Shown in pieces: positions 16,639-23,945 of a stretch of DNA of 36,260 bases; the first letter of the stretch is position 1; each line of letters begins with the position of its first letter. The stretch lies in NCBI GenBank assembly GCA_003314535.1, contig POSG01000028.1, forward strand, positions 1-36,260, written 5' to 3'. Both the position numbers and the translations under genes were made by a program. The notes under the pieces were generated by a model, which saw only the letters and a list, made by a program, of their open reading frames with translations, had not been told where the DNA came from and did no database searches. This stretch comes from Geobacter sp. GTDB lineage: Bacteria > Desulfobacterota > Desulfuromonadia > Geobacterales > Geobacteraceae.

Positions 16639-17790
16639 TTACTTCACTGCCAGTTTAAGAATTTCCGCAATTCTCTCTTTGGGATACATCTGCTCCATTC
16701 CCCAGAGCTTTGCATTGCCAAACGCATTCTCGACGATGGGGTCAACAGCGTCATTAGAGAGACCTGCTTGCGCAAACGTTACCGGAGCGCCGATGGAGAC
16801 AAACCACTCAGTTAGTTTGGCGATTCCCACATCGGCGCCTGTAACACCGAGCGTCTTCTTTGCGAAGCGCTCAAATCGTTTCGGGAGATGGTCTTTGATC
16901 GACGTCATCCATGCGGGGAGCACAACTGCCAGTCCGGCACCGTGGGGTACGTTGTAGAGCGCACCCATAGCATGCTCGATCATATGGGTGTCATAGGTGT
17001 TGCCTTCTACGCCGGCGAACGTATTTCCATTGAGCGCCATGGTAGCGGCCCAGGCAAATTCTCCCCGCGCGTCATAATCGTCAGGGTTGTCAAGGAGCAT
17101 GCCAGTAGTGCGCATGACGGTTTTCAAGATATTTTCGATCAATTCGGCGGTAAATTCCGGCAGAAAGCTGGCTGTAAAATATAGATCGAGGCAATGAGAA
17201 TAAATATCAACGGCGGAATAGGCCAGGTACTCCGGCGTGACGGTAGCCATCAGTTCGGGATTGATGACCGACACTTTAGGGAAAAGGAGCGGAGATCCGA
17301 TGCTATATTTCTGCTGTGTCTCATCGTTTGTGACAACGCCATAGGGGTTCATTTCACTGCCGGTTGCAGCCAGGGTCATCACCGAGAATACGGGAATGGC
17401 TGCTTCGACCACGGCCTTGCCGACAAAAAAGTCCCACACGTCGCCATCGTACTTGGTGCCGGCCGCAACGGCCTTGGCGGAATCAAGCACCGAACCGCCG
17501 CCCACCGCCACTATCCCTTGCAGGCCTTTCTCCTTGGAGACTGTGATTGCATCACGTACACGGCTGATCAGCGGATTGCTGATTACCCCGCCCAACTCCG
17601 CAAAGGTAATGCCCTGCTCTTCAAGAGAAGTGGCCACGCGGCTAAACAACCCATTCCTCTTAACCCGATCTGACCCGTACAGGATCAGTACGCTATTGAC
17701 GCCGAACTCTTTGATGTATTGTCCGATGTTGGCTTCTTTTCCCTTGCCAAATTCGATTCTCGTAGGGTTGAAAAAAGTAAAATCACGCAT
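16639..17790 (-). CDS. Iron-type alcohol dehydrogenase, YqhD/BdhA-like aldehyde reductase
   Basis: A 383-residue group III (Fe-ADH) dehydrogenase. GGGS at 97-100 is the nucleotide-phosphate loop; metal ligands D195, H199, H269 and H283 match D194/H198/H267/H281 of E. coli YqhD. YqhD reduces short aldehydes with NADPH and protects against toxic carbonyls. In E. coli yqhD is controlled by the adjacent AraC-type YqhC, and here an AraC protein with the same type of N-terminal domain lies just upstream, which supports the match. It starts with AAGGAGTC before ATG and is followed by the exported hydrolase. A 10-bp palindrome TAACTAGTTA (17841-17850) lies 50 bp upstream. NADPH use is inferred from the family. 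Confidence 0.9.
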   Translation of the reverse strand: MRDFTFFNPTRIEFGKGKEANIGQYIKEFGVNSVLILYGSDRVKRNGLFSRVATSLEEQGITFAELGGVISNPLISRVRDAITVSKEKGLQGIVAVGGGSVLDSAKAVAAGTKYDGDVWDFFVGKAVVEAAIPVFSVMTLAATGSEMNPYGVVTNDETQQKYSIGSPLLFPKVSVINPELMATVTPEYLAYSAVDIYSHCLDLYFTASFLPEFTAELIENILKTVMRTTGMLLDNPDDYDARGEFAWAATMALNGNTFAGVEGNTYDTHMIEHAMGALYNVPHGAGLAVVLPAWMTSIKDHLPKRFERFAKKTLGVTGADVGIAKLTEWFVSIGAPVTFAQAGLSNDAVDPIVENAFGNAKLWGMEQMYPKERIAEILKLAVK

Positions 17791-17935
17791 CTTGACTCCT
17801 TGTGAGTGTTTTGTATTTTAGTCTTTGATTGTCGTCATATTAACTAGTTATGTAGCAATCGTAAATACACATAACTCTTTATTTTTTGCACAATCCTACA
17901 CATGATGGCGGTTTGTGTAAGATAAAAGGCTGACA

Positions 17936-17971
17936 CAAAAAGGGGTCAGCTCGTATCTTGAGCTGACCCCT
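17936..17971 (-). terminator. Intrinsic terminator of the AraC regulator gene
   Basis: A perfect 12-bp stem (17941-17952 with 17960-17971), 7-base loop; on the minus strand it is followed by five T (17940-17936). It separates the araC-type gene from the yqhD-like gene. Confidence 0.85.
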
Positions 17972-18034
17972 TGTGGGAGATCGTAACTTGGCAAATGCCT
18001 TCAGTCTAGGCTTTCAGTTTTGCGTCATCTGGCA

Positions 18035-18979
18035 CTATTCAAGAAGGCCGACTTCTGCTTGCCGCAATTTTGCGACATCGCGCAATGGTGGCGCTCCAAA
18101 TAGTCGACTGTATTCACGGCTAAACTGAGAAGAGCTTTCGTACCCAACATGGAAAGCTGCTCTTGTTGCATCAAGATCCTCTGCCATCATTAAGCGTCTT
18201 GCCTCCTGAAGGCGAAGGTGCTTCTGGTATTGAAGAGGACTCAATGAGGTCATTGCCCGAAAGTGGTTATGGAAGCTCGACGCACTCATATTGGCCATTT
18301 CAGCAAGCTCTTCGATCCTTAATTTCTGAGAGAAATTTACCTTCAACCAATCGATTGCGCGCGCAACCTGATGGCTCCGACTTCCGCCTGAAGCTATCTG
18401 ACGGAGCTTAGCTCCTTGCTCTCCCACCAGTAGACGATAAAGGATTTCCCTGTGAAGCATCGGCGCAAGAATCGGAATGTCTTGCGGATCGTCGAGCAAA
18501 GCAACCAACCTTTGGAATGCGATAAGCAGTGGTAATGTAACCTCTCCGGTCGCCATGCAGCGATCAGTTTGCTGGGTTCGAGGGGCGGGCAAACTGCTAT
18601 CAATCATCAGTTGAGACAGTTCTCGCATGTCAAACTTCAGCAAAAGTCCCAGGTAAGGCTCGTCAGGGCTAGCCGAAATAACCTGATAGGTTGTTGGCAG
18701 GTGTACTGATGCAAGCAGGCAATTGTTGGTGTCGTACACAAAAGTGTCGTTTTCAAGATGTACTTTCTTAGCCCCCTGCGCAATCAGACAGATGCTCGGC
18801 TCATGCAGGCCGAGCCTCGGTTCGGTCGGTGTGTCGTGGTGATAAAAGAACAAGCCCGGAATCGGAGTTTTGAACTCTTCGCAATTTATGGTCCATCGGG
18901 CAATGGTGGCAGCCAGAGACCTTAGTGCGTTGCTAGCACCTGCCACCTCTTCTGTATTTGCAATAACCTGTGTTTTCAT
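18035..18979 (-). CDS. AraC-family transcriptional regulator, YqhC type
   Basis: A 314-residue cytoplasmic regulator. Residues about 30-185 form the AraC_N-type cupin sensor found in YqhC (EPSICLIAQGAKKVHLEND is the signature region); residues about 205-300 hold the two helix-turn-helix units (LRIEELAEMANMSASSFHNH and ATRAAFHVGYESSSQFSREY). YqhC activates the yqhD operon in response to aldehydes. Here the gene is transcribed toward yqhD, with a terminator between, and away from the plus-strand cupin operon, so it probably controls both sides. The ATG follows GGAGA. A dyad at 19044-19062 in the divergent promoter region is a candidate site. Confidence 0.9.
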   Translation of the reverse strand: MKTQVIANTEEVAGASNALRSLAATIARWTINCEEFKTPIPGLFFYHHDTPTEPRLGLHEPSICLIAQGAKKVHLENDTFVYDTNNCLLASVHLPTTYQVISASPDEPYLGLLLKFDMRELSQLMIDSSLPAPRTQQTDRCMATGEVTLPLLIAFQRLVALLDDPQDIPILAPMLHREILYRLLVGEQGAKLRQIASGGSRSHQVARAIDWLKVNFSQKLRIEELAEMANMSASSFHNHFRAMTSLSPLQYQKHLRLQEARRLMMAEDLDATRAAFHVGYESSSQFSREYSRLFGAPPLRDVAKLRQAEVGLLE

Positions 18980-19043
18980 GGAATTCTCCGTGGTTTTGTT
19001 GAGCTTATATTACCATAGGAAACATGCCATGCACAATCAATGG

Positions 19044-19062
19044 TATTACCTTTGTAGTAATA
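19044..19062. promoter_or_regulatory. Dyad in the divergent araC/cupin promoter region
   Basis: TATTAC-n7-GTAATA lies between the araC start (18979) and the cupin start (19185). It is the clearest inverted repeat in this 205-bp region and could be bound by the AraC regulator, though AraC sites are more often direct repeats. Confidence 0.25.
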
Positions 19063-19184
19063 GGCAATAATTGAACAGGATTGGCATATCTACACCATTC
19101 AAGTGGAGGTAAGATAAAACATCGAGTATTCTGACGATGAGGCGACTCTACGCTACCCAAATAAATTTATGGAGGTAATTAACA

Positions 19185-19589
19185 ATGGAGATAAAACGAA
19201 ACGGCACACAGGCTTCGATCAAAGGGCCGTCTGACTGGTTTACTGGCACGGTGCGTATCGACCCGTTGTTTCTAAAAGCGGAAGAGCCGGCACGCACCAC
19301 AGGTGCCTACGTCACCTTCGAACCCAGCGCCCGCACGGCATGGCACACCCACCCCCTCGGCCAAACCTTGATCGTCACTGCCGGCTGCGGGCTAGTGCAG
19401 CGCGAGGGCGGGCCGATCGAGGAAATCCGTCCCGGTGACGTGGTCTGGTTCCCACCCAGCGAGAAACACTGGCACGGCGCTACGCCGACCACATCCATGA
19501 CCCACATCGCCATCCAGGAAGAGCTCGATGGCAAGTCGGTGGACTGGATGGAACATGTCAACGACGAACAATACCAACCTGTTAAGTGA
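19185..19589 (+). CDS. Cytoplasmic Mn-cupin, hydroxynitrile-lyase-like (GtHNL type)
   Basis: A 134-residue single-domain cupin without a signal peptide. It closely resembles the Granulicella tundricola Mn-cupin that has (R)-hydroxynitrile lyase activity: both share [32 protein letters not shown], EIxPGDVVWF and DWMEHVxDEQY as I recall that sequence. Metal ligands by alignment are H54, H56, Q60 and H95, with H97 nearby. The cyanohydrin activity of that enzyme is probably incidental, and the natural role is unknown. First gene of the plus-strand operon with GGAGGT before its ATG; the SDR gene starts 13 bp after it. An exported relative is at 21363. Together these suggest a step in handling reactive carbonyls. 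Confidence 0.85.
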   Translation: MEIKRNGTQASIKGPSDWFTGTVRIDPLFLKAEEPARTTGAYVTFEPSARTAWHTHPLGQTLIVTAGCGLVQREGGPIEEIRPGDVVWFPPSEKHWHGATPTTSMTHIAIQEELDGKSVDWMEHVNDEQYQPVK

Positions 19590-19602
19590 AAGGAAACTAT
19601 TC

Positions 19603-20364
19603 ATGGATAACTATTACAACGGAAAGGTTGCCCTTGTTACCGGAGCTGCGTCGGGCATGGGGCTGGCAACGGCCAAAGCTTTCGCGGAGGCAGGAGCTGC
19701 GGTTGCACTGGCCGACATCAGCGAGGATGCAGTTCGAGCTGCTACAGCAGGACTTGTTAACGCCGGGCATAAGGCATTAGCGATCCACTGCGACGTTACC
19801 GATGAAGCACAGGTCGCGTCCATGGTTGATCAGACTGTTTCAATTTTCGGGCGCCTGGATGCCGCCTTCAACAATGCAGGCATACAAGTTCCGCCGAGCG
19901 ATGCAGCCGATGAGCCTGCGGAAAACTTCGATCGCGTTATCGCAGTGAACTTGCGCGGTATATGGGCCTGCATGAAACATGAATTGCGGCACATGCGTGA
20001 GCAGAAAAGCGGCGCCATCGTCAACTGCTCGTCGATCGGCGGCCTGATCGGCCTGCCGGGCCGCGCTTCTTATCATGCCTCCAAACACGGCGTCATTGGA
20101 CTGACCCGCAGCGCGGCTGTCGAATATGCACCGCGGGGCATCCGCATCAATGCGGTCTGCCCGGGAACCATCGATACGCCCATGGTGTCCGACATGCTGA
20201 AGACGCAAGCCGATGCCATGAAGGAGATCATGCGCGAGCAATCGATCGGACGGCTGGGCCGGGCGGATGAGATTGCCGCCGCCGTTCTCTGGTTGTGCGG
20301 GCCGGGCGCGAGTTTCGTTGTCGGTCAGGCGATCGCCGTGGATGGCGGATTCACGGTCCATTGA
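19603..20364 (+). CDS. Short-chain dehydrogenase/reductase
   Basis: A 253-residue classical SDR. Cofactor motif TGAASGMG at 13-20, D38 at the end of the second strand favouring NAD(H), NNAG at 90-93, and the catalytic Ser143/Ser144-Tyr157-Lys161 (YHASK). The C-terminus has the usual PxTIDTPM segment and the SFVVGQAIAVDGG end. The open frame extends upstream to 19528 inside the cupin gene, but ATG 19603 with GAAAGGAAAC before it gives the normal SDR start. It probably oxidises or reduces a small alcohol/ketone in the cytoplasm as part of the cupin-hydrolase pathway; substrate unknown. The next gene begins 32 bp downstream. Confidence 0.9.
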   Translation: MDNYYNGKVALVTGAASGMGLATAKAFAEAGAAVALADISEDAVRAATAGLVNAGHKALAIHCDVTDEAQVASMVDQTVSIFGRLDAAFNNAGIQVPPSDAADEPAENFDRVIAVNLRGIWACMKHELRHMREQKSGAIVNCSSIGGLIGLPGRASYHASKHGVIGLTRSAAVEYAPRGIRINAVCPGTIDTPMVSDMLKTQADAMKEIMREQSIGRLGRADEIAAAVLWLCGPGASFVVGQAIAVDGGFTVH

Positions 20365-20395
20365 GGCGAACTATTCAATAAGTATGGAGGATATC

Positions 20396-21337
20396 ATGAC
20401 CTGGGACAAAACCTTTCCCTTGAGCGACAAAGTGCTTCACGAAAAAGTGGCCTACCCGAACCGGTTTGGCATTAACATCGCCGCCGACCTGTACAAGCCC
20501 AAGGACTTCGACAAATCTAATAAATATGCGGCCATCCTCGTCGGCACGCCCTACGGCGGGGTCAAGGAACAGGGCGCGGGCATTTATGCCCAGGCCATGG
20601 CGGAGAGAGGTTTTATCGCCATGGCGTTCGACGAATCCTTTAATGGCGAAAGCGGCGGAGAGCCCCGGCAGGTATCCTCCATCGAAGTCTTCGTGGAGGA
20701 CTTCAGCGCCGGAGTGGACTTTTTGGGCACCCGTCCCTTTGTCGACCGGAACAAGATCGGGGTTATAGGCGTCTGCGCCAGCGGCGGTTTTTCGCTGAGT
20801 GCCGCTCAAGTCGACCGCCGCATCAAGGCGGTGGCGACGGTCAGCATGTACGACATGAGCCGCGTCAAAGCCAACGGCTGGATGGACTCATGGACCGAAG
20901 AGGATCGAAACGCCTACCTCGACCAGCTTGGCGAACAGCGCTGGCAGGAATTCGCAGGCGGCGAAGTGAAAACCCTCGGTCTTCCTGATGCCATCGGCGA
21001 GAACACCGATTCCATCACCCGCGAGTTCTACGAGTACTACAAGATGCCCCGCGGACAGCACCCTCGCTCCACCACCCATTTCACCATGACCAGCGACATG
21101 GGCTTCATGAATTACTCCCTGCTGGGCCGCGTCGAGTCCATCTCGCCCCGGCCGATCCTCTTTATCATGGGGGAAAACGCCCACTCCCGCTACTTCACCG
21201 AGGATGTTTACGAGATGGCCGCCGAGCCCAAGGAACTCGTCATCGTTGCCGGCGCGACCCATGTGGACCTGTACGACCGGGTGGACCTCATCCCCTTCGA
21301 CAAGCTGAACGATTTCTTCACCGAGACGCTCAAGTGA
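20396..21337 (+). CDS. Cytoplasmic alpha/beta hydrolase with Cys nucleophile elbow
   Basis: A 313-residue alpha/beta-hydrolase without a signal peptide. The elbow is GVCASGGF with C127 in the nucleophile position, as in dienelactone hydrolase; the likely catalytic His is H289 in GATHVDLYDR. The open frame reaches back to 20267 inside the SDR gene, but ATG 20396 has TGGAGG six bases upstream. It is the cytoplasmic counterpart of the exported hydrolase at 15554-16618, matching over most of its length. It is embedded between SDR and exported cupin genes with short gaps. Natural substrate unknown; a lactone or activated ester formed in the pathway is plausible. Confidence 0.87.
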   Translation: MTWDKTFPLSDKVLHEKVAYPNRFGINIAADLYKPKDFDKSNKYAAILVGTPYGGVKEQGAGIYAQAMAERGFIAMAFDESFNGESGGEPRQVSSIEVFVEDFSAGVDFLGTRPFVDRNKIGVIGVCASGGFSLSAAQVDRRIKAVATVSMYDMSRVKANGWMDSWTEEDRNAYLDQLGEQRWQEFAGGEVKTLGLPDAIGENTDSITREFYEYYKMPRGQHPRSTTHFTMTSDMGFMNYSLLGRVESISPRPILFIMGENAHSRYFTEDVYEMAAEPKELVIVAGATHVDLYDRVDLIPFDKLNDFFTETLK

Positions 21338-21362
21338 CCGGACCGACAAAAAGGAGCATGCT

Positions 21363-21833
21363 ATGCGACGATTGGTGCTGACCATGGTTTTTGTGGTGTT
21401 TGCCGCCACTGCGGCTTACGCTGGAAAGGAGACGCAGGCCGTCTACCGGCAGGGTTCTCAGCAATCCTTCAAAGGACCTGCCGAGTACTTCACCGGCGAC
21501 GTGCAGGTCGACCTGCTGTTCCCCGCCAACGAAACCGCCCATTACTCCGGTGCCTATGTCACCTTTCAACCGGGCGCCAGAACCGCGTGGCATATGCACC
21601 CCGCGGGACAGCATATGATCGTCATATCGGGTATCGCCCTGACGGGGACGCGCGACGGAAAGGTCATCGAATTCAGAGCAGGAGAGAGCGTCTGGTGCCC
21701 GGCTGGCATCGATCATTGGCATGGGGCGACACCCGATGAGCCCATGACCCACCTCGTCATCACCGGAAGCAAGGAAGGCAAAAACGTCGTCTGGAAAGAG
21801 AAAGTTACCGACGAACAATACAACAGTAAATAG
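21363..21833 (+). CDS. Exported Mn-cupin, paralog of the 19185 cupin
   Basis: A 156-residue cupin with a signal peptide (cleavage after AAYA at 20), so periplasmic. The mature part is a paralog of the cupin at 19185-19589: GAYVTFxPxARTAWHxHPxGQ and the end DEQY are shared. Metal ligands H77, H79, Q83 and H118, with H120, are all kept. It follows the hydrolase by 25 bp with AAGGAG upstream. One cytoplasmic and one exported copy of the same small enzyme in one operon suggests the same reaction is carried out on both sides of the membrane. Reaction unknown. Confidence 0.87.
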   Translation: MRRLVLTMVFVVFAATAAYAGKETQAVYRQGSQQSFKGPAEYFTGDVQVDLLFPANETAHYSGAYVTFQPGARTAWHMHPAGQHMIVISGIALTGTRDGKVIEFRAGESVWCPAGIDHWHGATPDEPMTHLVITGSKEGKNVVWKEKVTDEQYNSK

Positions 21834-21893
21834 CTTGCAGATCAAAAATCTCTATCATGGATGAACGCCGGACCAGATTGTCAGGAGCACAAC

Positions 21894-22466
21894 ATGCCGA
21901 CAAAAGACATTTTTGAACGCGAAAAGGCGGGGGAGATCATTTCACTCAATGACCCTGAATACCACAAAATCGGAGATCTCATTTCCGAGGCACAGAAAAT
22001 TATTGCCGAAATGAACACCGGTTACCATGACCCGGCCGATGTTAGACAACTCTTCGCCCAACTCACCGGAGCTGAAGTGGATGAGTCGTTCAGGCTTTTG
22101 CCGCCCTTTTATACGGATTTCGGCAAGAACATCAGAGTCGGCAAGAATGTCTTTATCAACCATTGTTGCGAATTCATGGACAGGGGCGGCATTACCCTGG
22201 AAGACAATGTTCTCATCGGACCCAAAGTCAACCTGATTACAATCAATCACCCGGTAATGCCATCCAAAAGACGTGCCACCTATTGTGCGCCCATTGCCAT
22301 CAAGAACAACGTATGGATCGGTGTGGCGGTATCAGTTATGCCAGGAGTCACTATCGGAGAAAATTCGATCGTCGCCGCCAATGCGGTGGTCACAAAAGAT
22401 GTCCCTCCAAACACCATTGTGGGTGGCATTCCCGCAAAAGTCATTAAGACAATCGAGGATGACTGA
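21894..22466 (+). CDS. Hexapeptide-repeat acetyltransferase, maltose/galactoside O-acetyltransferase type
   Basis: A 190-residue left-handed beta-helix acetyltransferase. The N-terminal helical Mac-type domain (residues 1-60) is followed by hexapeptide repeats and the catalytic loop ITINHP with H119, then the [20 protein letters not shown] coil typical of Maa/LacA. It would transfer acetyl from acetyl-CoA to a sugar-like or other hydroxyl acceptor. ATG 21861 is in frame, but ATG 21894 has AGGAGC eight bases upstream and gives the usual family start. It is in the same operon; its role there is not clear, as such acetyltransferases often detoxify non-metabolisable compounds. Confidence 0.85.
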   Translation: MPTKDIFEREKAGEIISLNDPEYHKIGDLISEAQKIIAEMNTGYHDPADVRQLFAQLTGAEVDESFRLLPPFYTDFGKNIRVGKNVFINHCCEFMDRGGITLEDNVLIGPKVNLITINHPVMPSKRRATYCAPIAIKNNVWIGVAVSVMPGVTIGENSIVAANAVVTKDVPPNTIVGGIPAKVIKTIEDD

Positions 22467-22485
22467 CATAAATAGGGGGTCCATC

Positions 22486-23220
22486 GTGGATAAAAAGCGG
22501 ACTACATTTCTGACCATCCTGATTGCCTTGATGTTTAGCTTTACCACCATTTCGGAGGCAAAAAACATGGAAAAAATTCAGGCTCTGAATGCAAGACAGC
22601 AGACTATCGTTCCCATCGCCGCCTTTACCGCCAACGGCGACCTAGCAAAGCTGAAAACAGCTTTGAATGAGGGGCTTGATTCCGGTTTGACCGTAAATGA
22701 AATCAAGGAAATCCTGGTGCAGATTTATGCTTATGCGGGTTTTCCGCGCAGCCTCAACGGCATTCACACCTTTATGGCCGTCCTGGATGTGCGACAGGCA
22801 AACGGCATCAAAGATAAGATGGGCAAGGACGCAAGTCCCGCGCCTGCCGACCTGAACAGGGATGAATACGGTGCCAAGGTCCGGGCAAAGCTTGCCGGGC
22901 AGAAAGAGATTCCGCCCCCTGGCGGCTATCAAGTGTTCACGCCCGTCATTGACATCTTTCTGAAAGAACATCTTTTCGCCGACATCTTCGTCCGCGACAT
23001 CCTCAACCACCAGGAAAGGGAGCTAGTCACCATCGCCGCCCTGGCCGCCATGCCGGGCACGGAGGGACAGCTTTTTTTCCATTTTGGTGCCGCGATGAAT
23101 ACCGGATTCAGCAAAGCCCAAATGAAGGATTTCATCTCCGTGCTTGATGTCAAGCTGGGAAAAAAAGAAGCCGAAAACGCCCGTGGGGTGCTGAACGGTG
23201 TGTTGGACGGCAGGAAATAG
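22486..23220 (+). CDS. Exported carboxymuconolactone-decarboxylase-family protein
   Basis: A 244-residue protein with two CMD domains (about 45-105 and 150-240; AYAGFPRSLNG in the first, HQERELVTIAALAAMPG in the second). It has a signal peptide (hydrophobic core 9-21, cleavage near SEA at 25), so the mature protein is periplasmic. The AhpD-type Cys-x2-Cys is absent, so it is not a peroxidase of that type; gamma-CMD relatives act on lactones. GTG 22486 with AGGGGG upstream is chosen; the open frame extends back to 22273 inside the acetyltransferase gene. It fits the exported half of the cluster with the hydrolase at 15554 and the cupin at 21363. Confidence 0.85.
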   Translation: MDKKRTTFLTILIALMFSFTTISEAKNMEKIQALNARQQTIVPIAAFTANGDLAKLKTALNEGLDSGLTVNEIKEILVQIYAYAGFPRSLNGIHTFMAVLDVRQANGIKDKMGKDASPAPADLNRDEYGAKVRAKLAGQKEIPPPGGYQVFTPVIDIFLKEHLFADIFVRDILNHQERELVTIAALAAMPGTEGQLFFHFGAAMNTGFSKAQMKDFISVLDVKLGKKEAENARGVLNGVLDGRK

Positions 23221-23258
23221 CTCTCACGTAATTTGGGGAAAAGACACAAAGGATTGCT

Positions 23259-23768
23259 ATGCGAATAACGACACAAAAACCCTTTACCGACAGTGAAAAA
23301 ATTCTGGTTATCTATTACTCCCGCTCCGGCAACACACGAGAAATTGCCCATCAGATCCATCAAATGGTGGGCGGAGACATCATTGAAATTCAAACGGTTA
23401 CCCCTTATCCTGACGACTACAATGCGGTTGTGAAACAAGCAAACGTAGAGCTGAACTCAGGTTACAAACCGCCCCTAAAAACAAAAATCGAGGATATCGG
23501 ATCCTACGATGTCATTTTCCTTGGGTCGCCGAACTGGTGTCAGACGATAGCCCCGCCGGTGCAATCGTTTTTGTCACAAGCCGATCTTTCCGGAAAAACC
23601 ATTGTACCTTTTATCACGCACGGTGGGGGTGGTAGCGGGAGAAGCGTTGCAGATATCGCAGCGCTTTGCCAGGACTCAACCATCCTTGATGATCTTGTTG
23701 TTCGGGGAGGTAAACCAGAAAAAAAAGCAATCACGGAATGGTTGTCAAAATTAGAGGTAAGCAGATAG
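23259..23768 (+). CDS. Flavodoxin
   Basis: A 169-residue FMN-binding flavodoxin. The phosphate loop is YSRSGNT (20-26), and the isoalloxazine-contact loops are GSPNWCQTIAPP and THGGGGSG. No signal peptide, so cytoplasmic. It is of the flavodoxin_4 type often found in AraC-linked CMD/cupin/reductase clusters. It is last in the plus-strand operon (39 bp after the CMD gene) and could supply electrons to a reductase of the pathway; no partner with an obvious flavodoxin-docking oxidoreductase is present in the window. AAGGATT precedes the ATG. Confidence 0.92.
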   Translation: MRITTQKPFTDSEKILVIYYSRSGNTREIAHQIHQMVGGDIIEIQTVTPYPDDYNAVVKQANVELNSGYKPPLKTKIEDIGSYDVIFLGSPNWCQTIAPPVQSFLSQADLSGKTIVPFITHGGGGSGRSVADIAALCQDSTILDDLVVRGGKPEKKAITEWLSKLEVSR

Positions 23769-23945
23769 CCCCTCGCATGTTTTTCAGTCTTTAGATCTCG
23801 CCTGTTGCCTTGCTCTGGGCGCCTAGATTTTGCTGAGTCAGCCTGAATTTTGCGTATCTCTGGAAGGAGCTCGGCTAGTTGCTATGCGACAGTCATCAAA
23901 TTACGCTGACGGAGAATTTAAAAACCTCATCGACACACAAAGATG

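Noticed and set aside
18094-18873. Open frames on the opposite strand of araC, otsA, SDR and ATPase genes (several of 100-300 codons)
   Set aside because: They are antisense to genes with clear catalytic motifs; the high GC content of these genes creates open antisense frames.
23769-23945. Left terminal inverted repeat of the insertion element
   Set aside because: No stretch matched the reverse complement of 25856-26155 beyond what is expected by chance.
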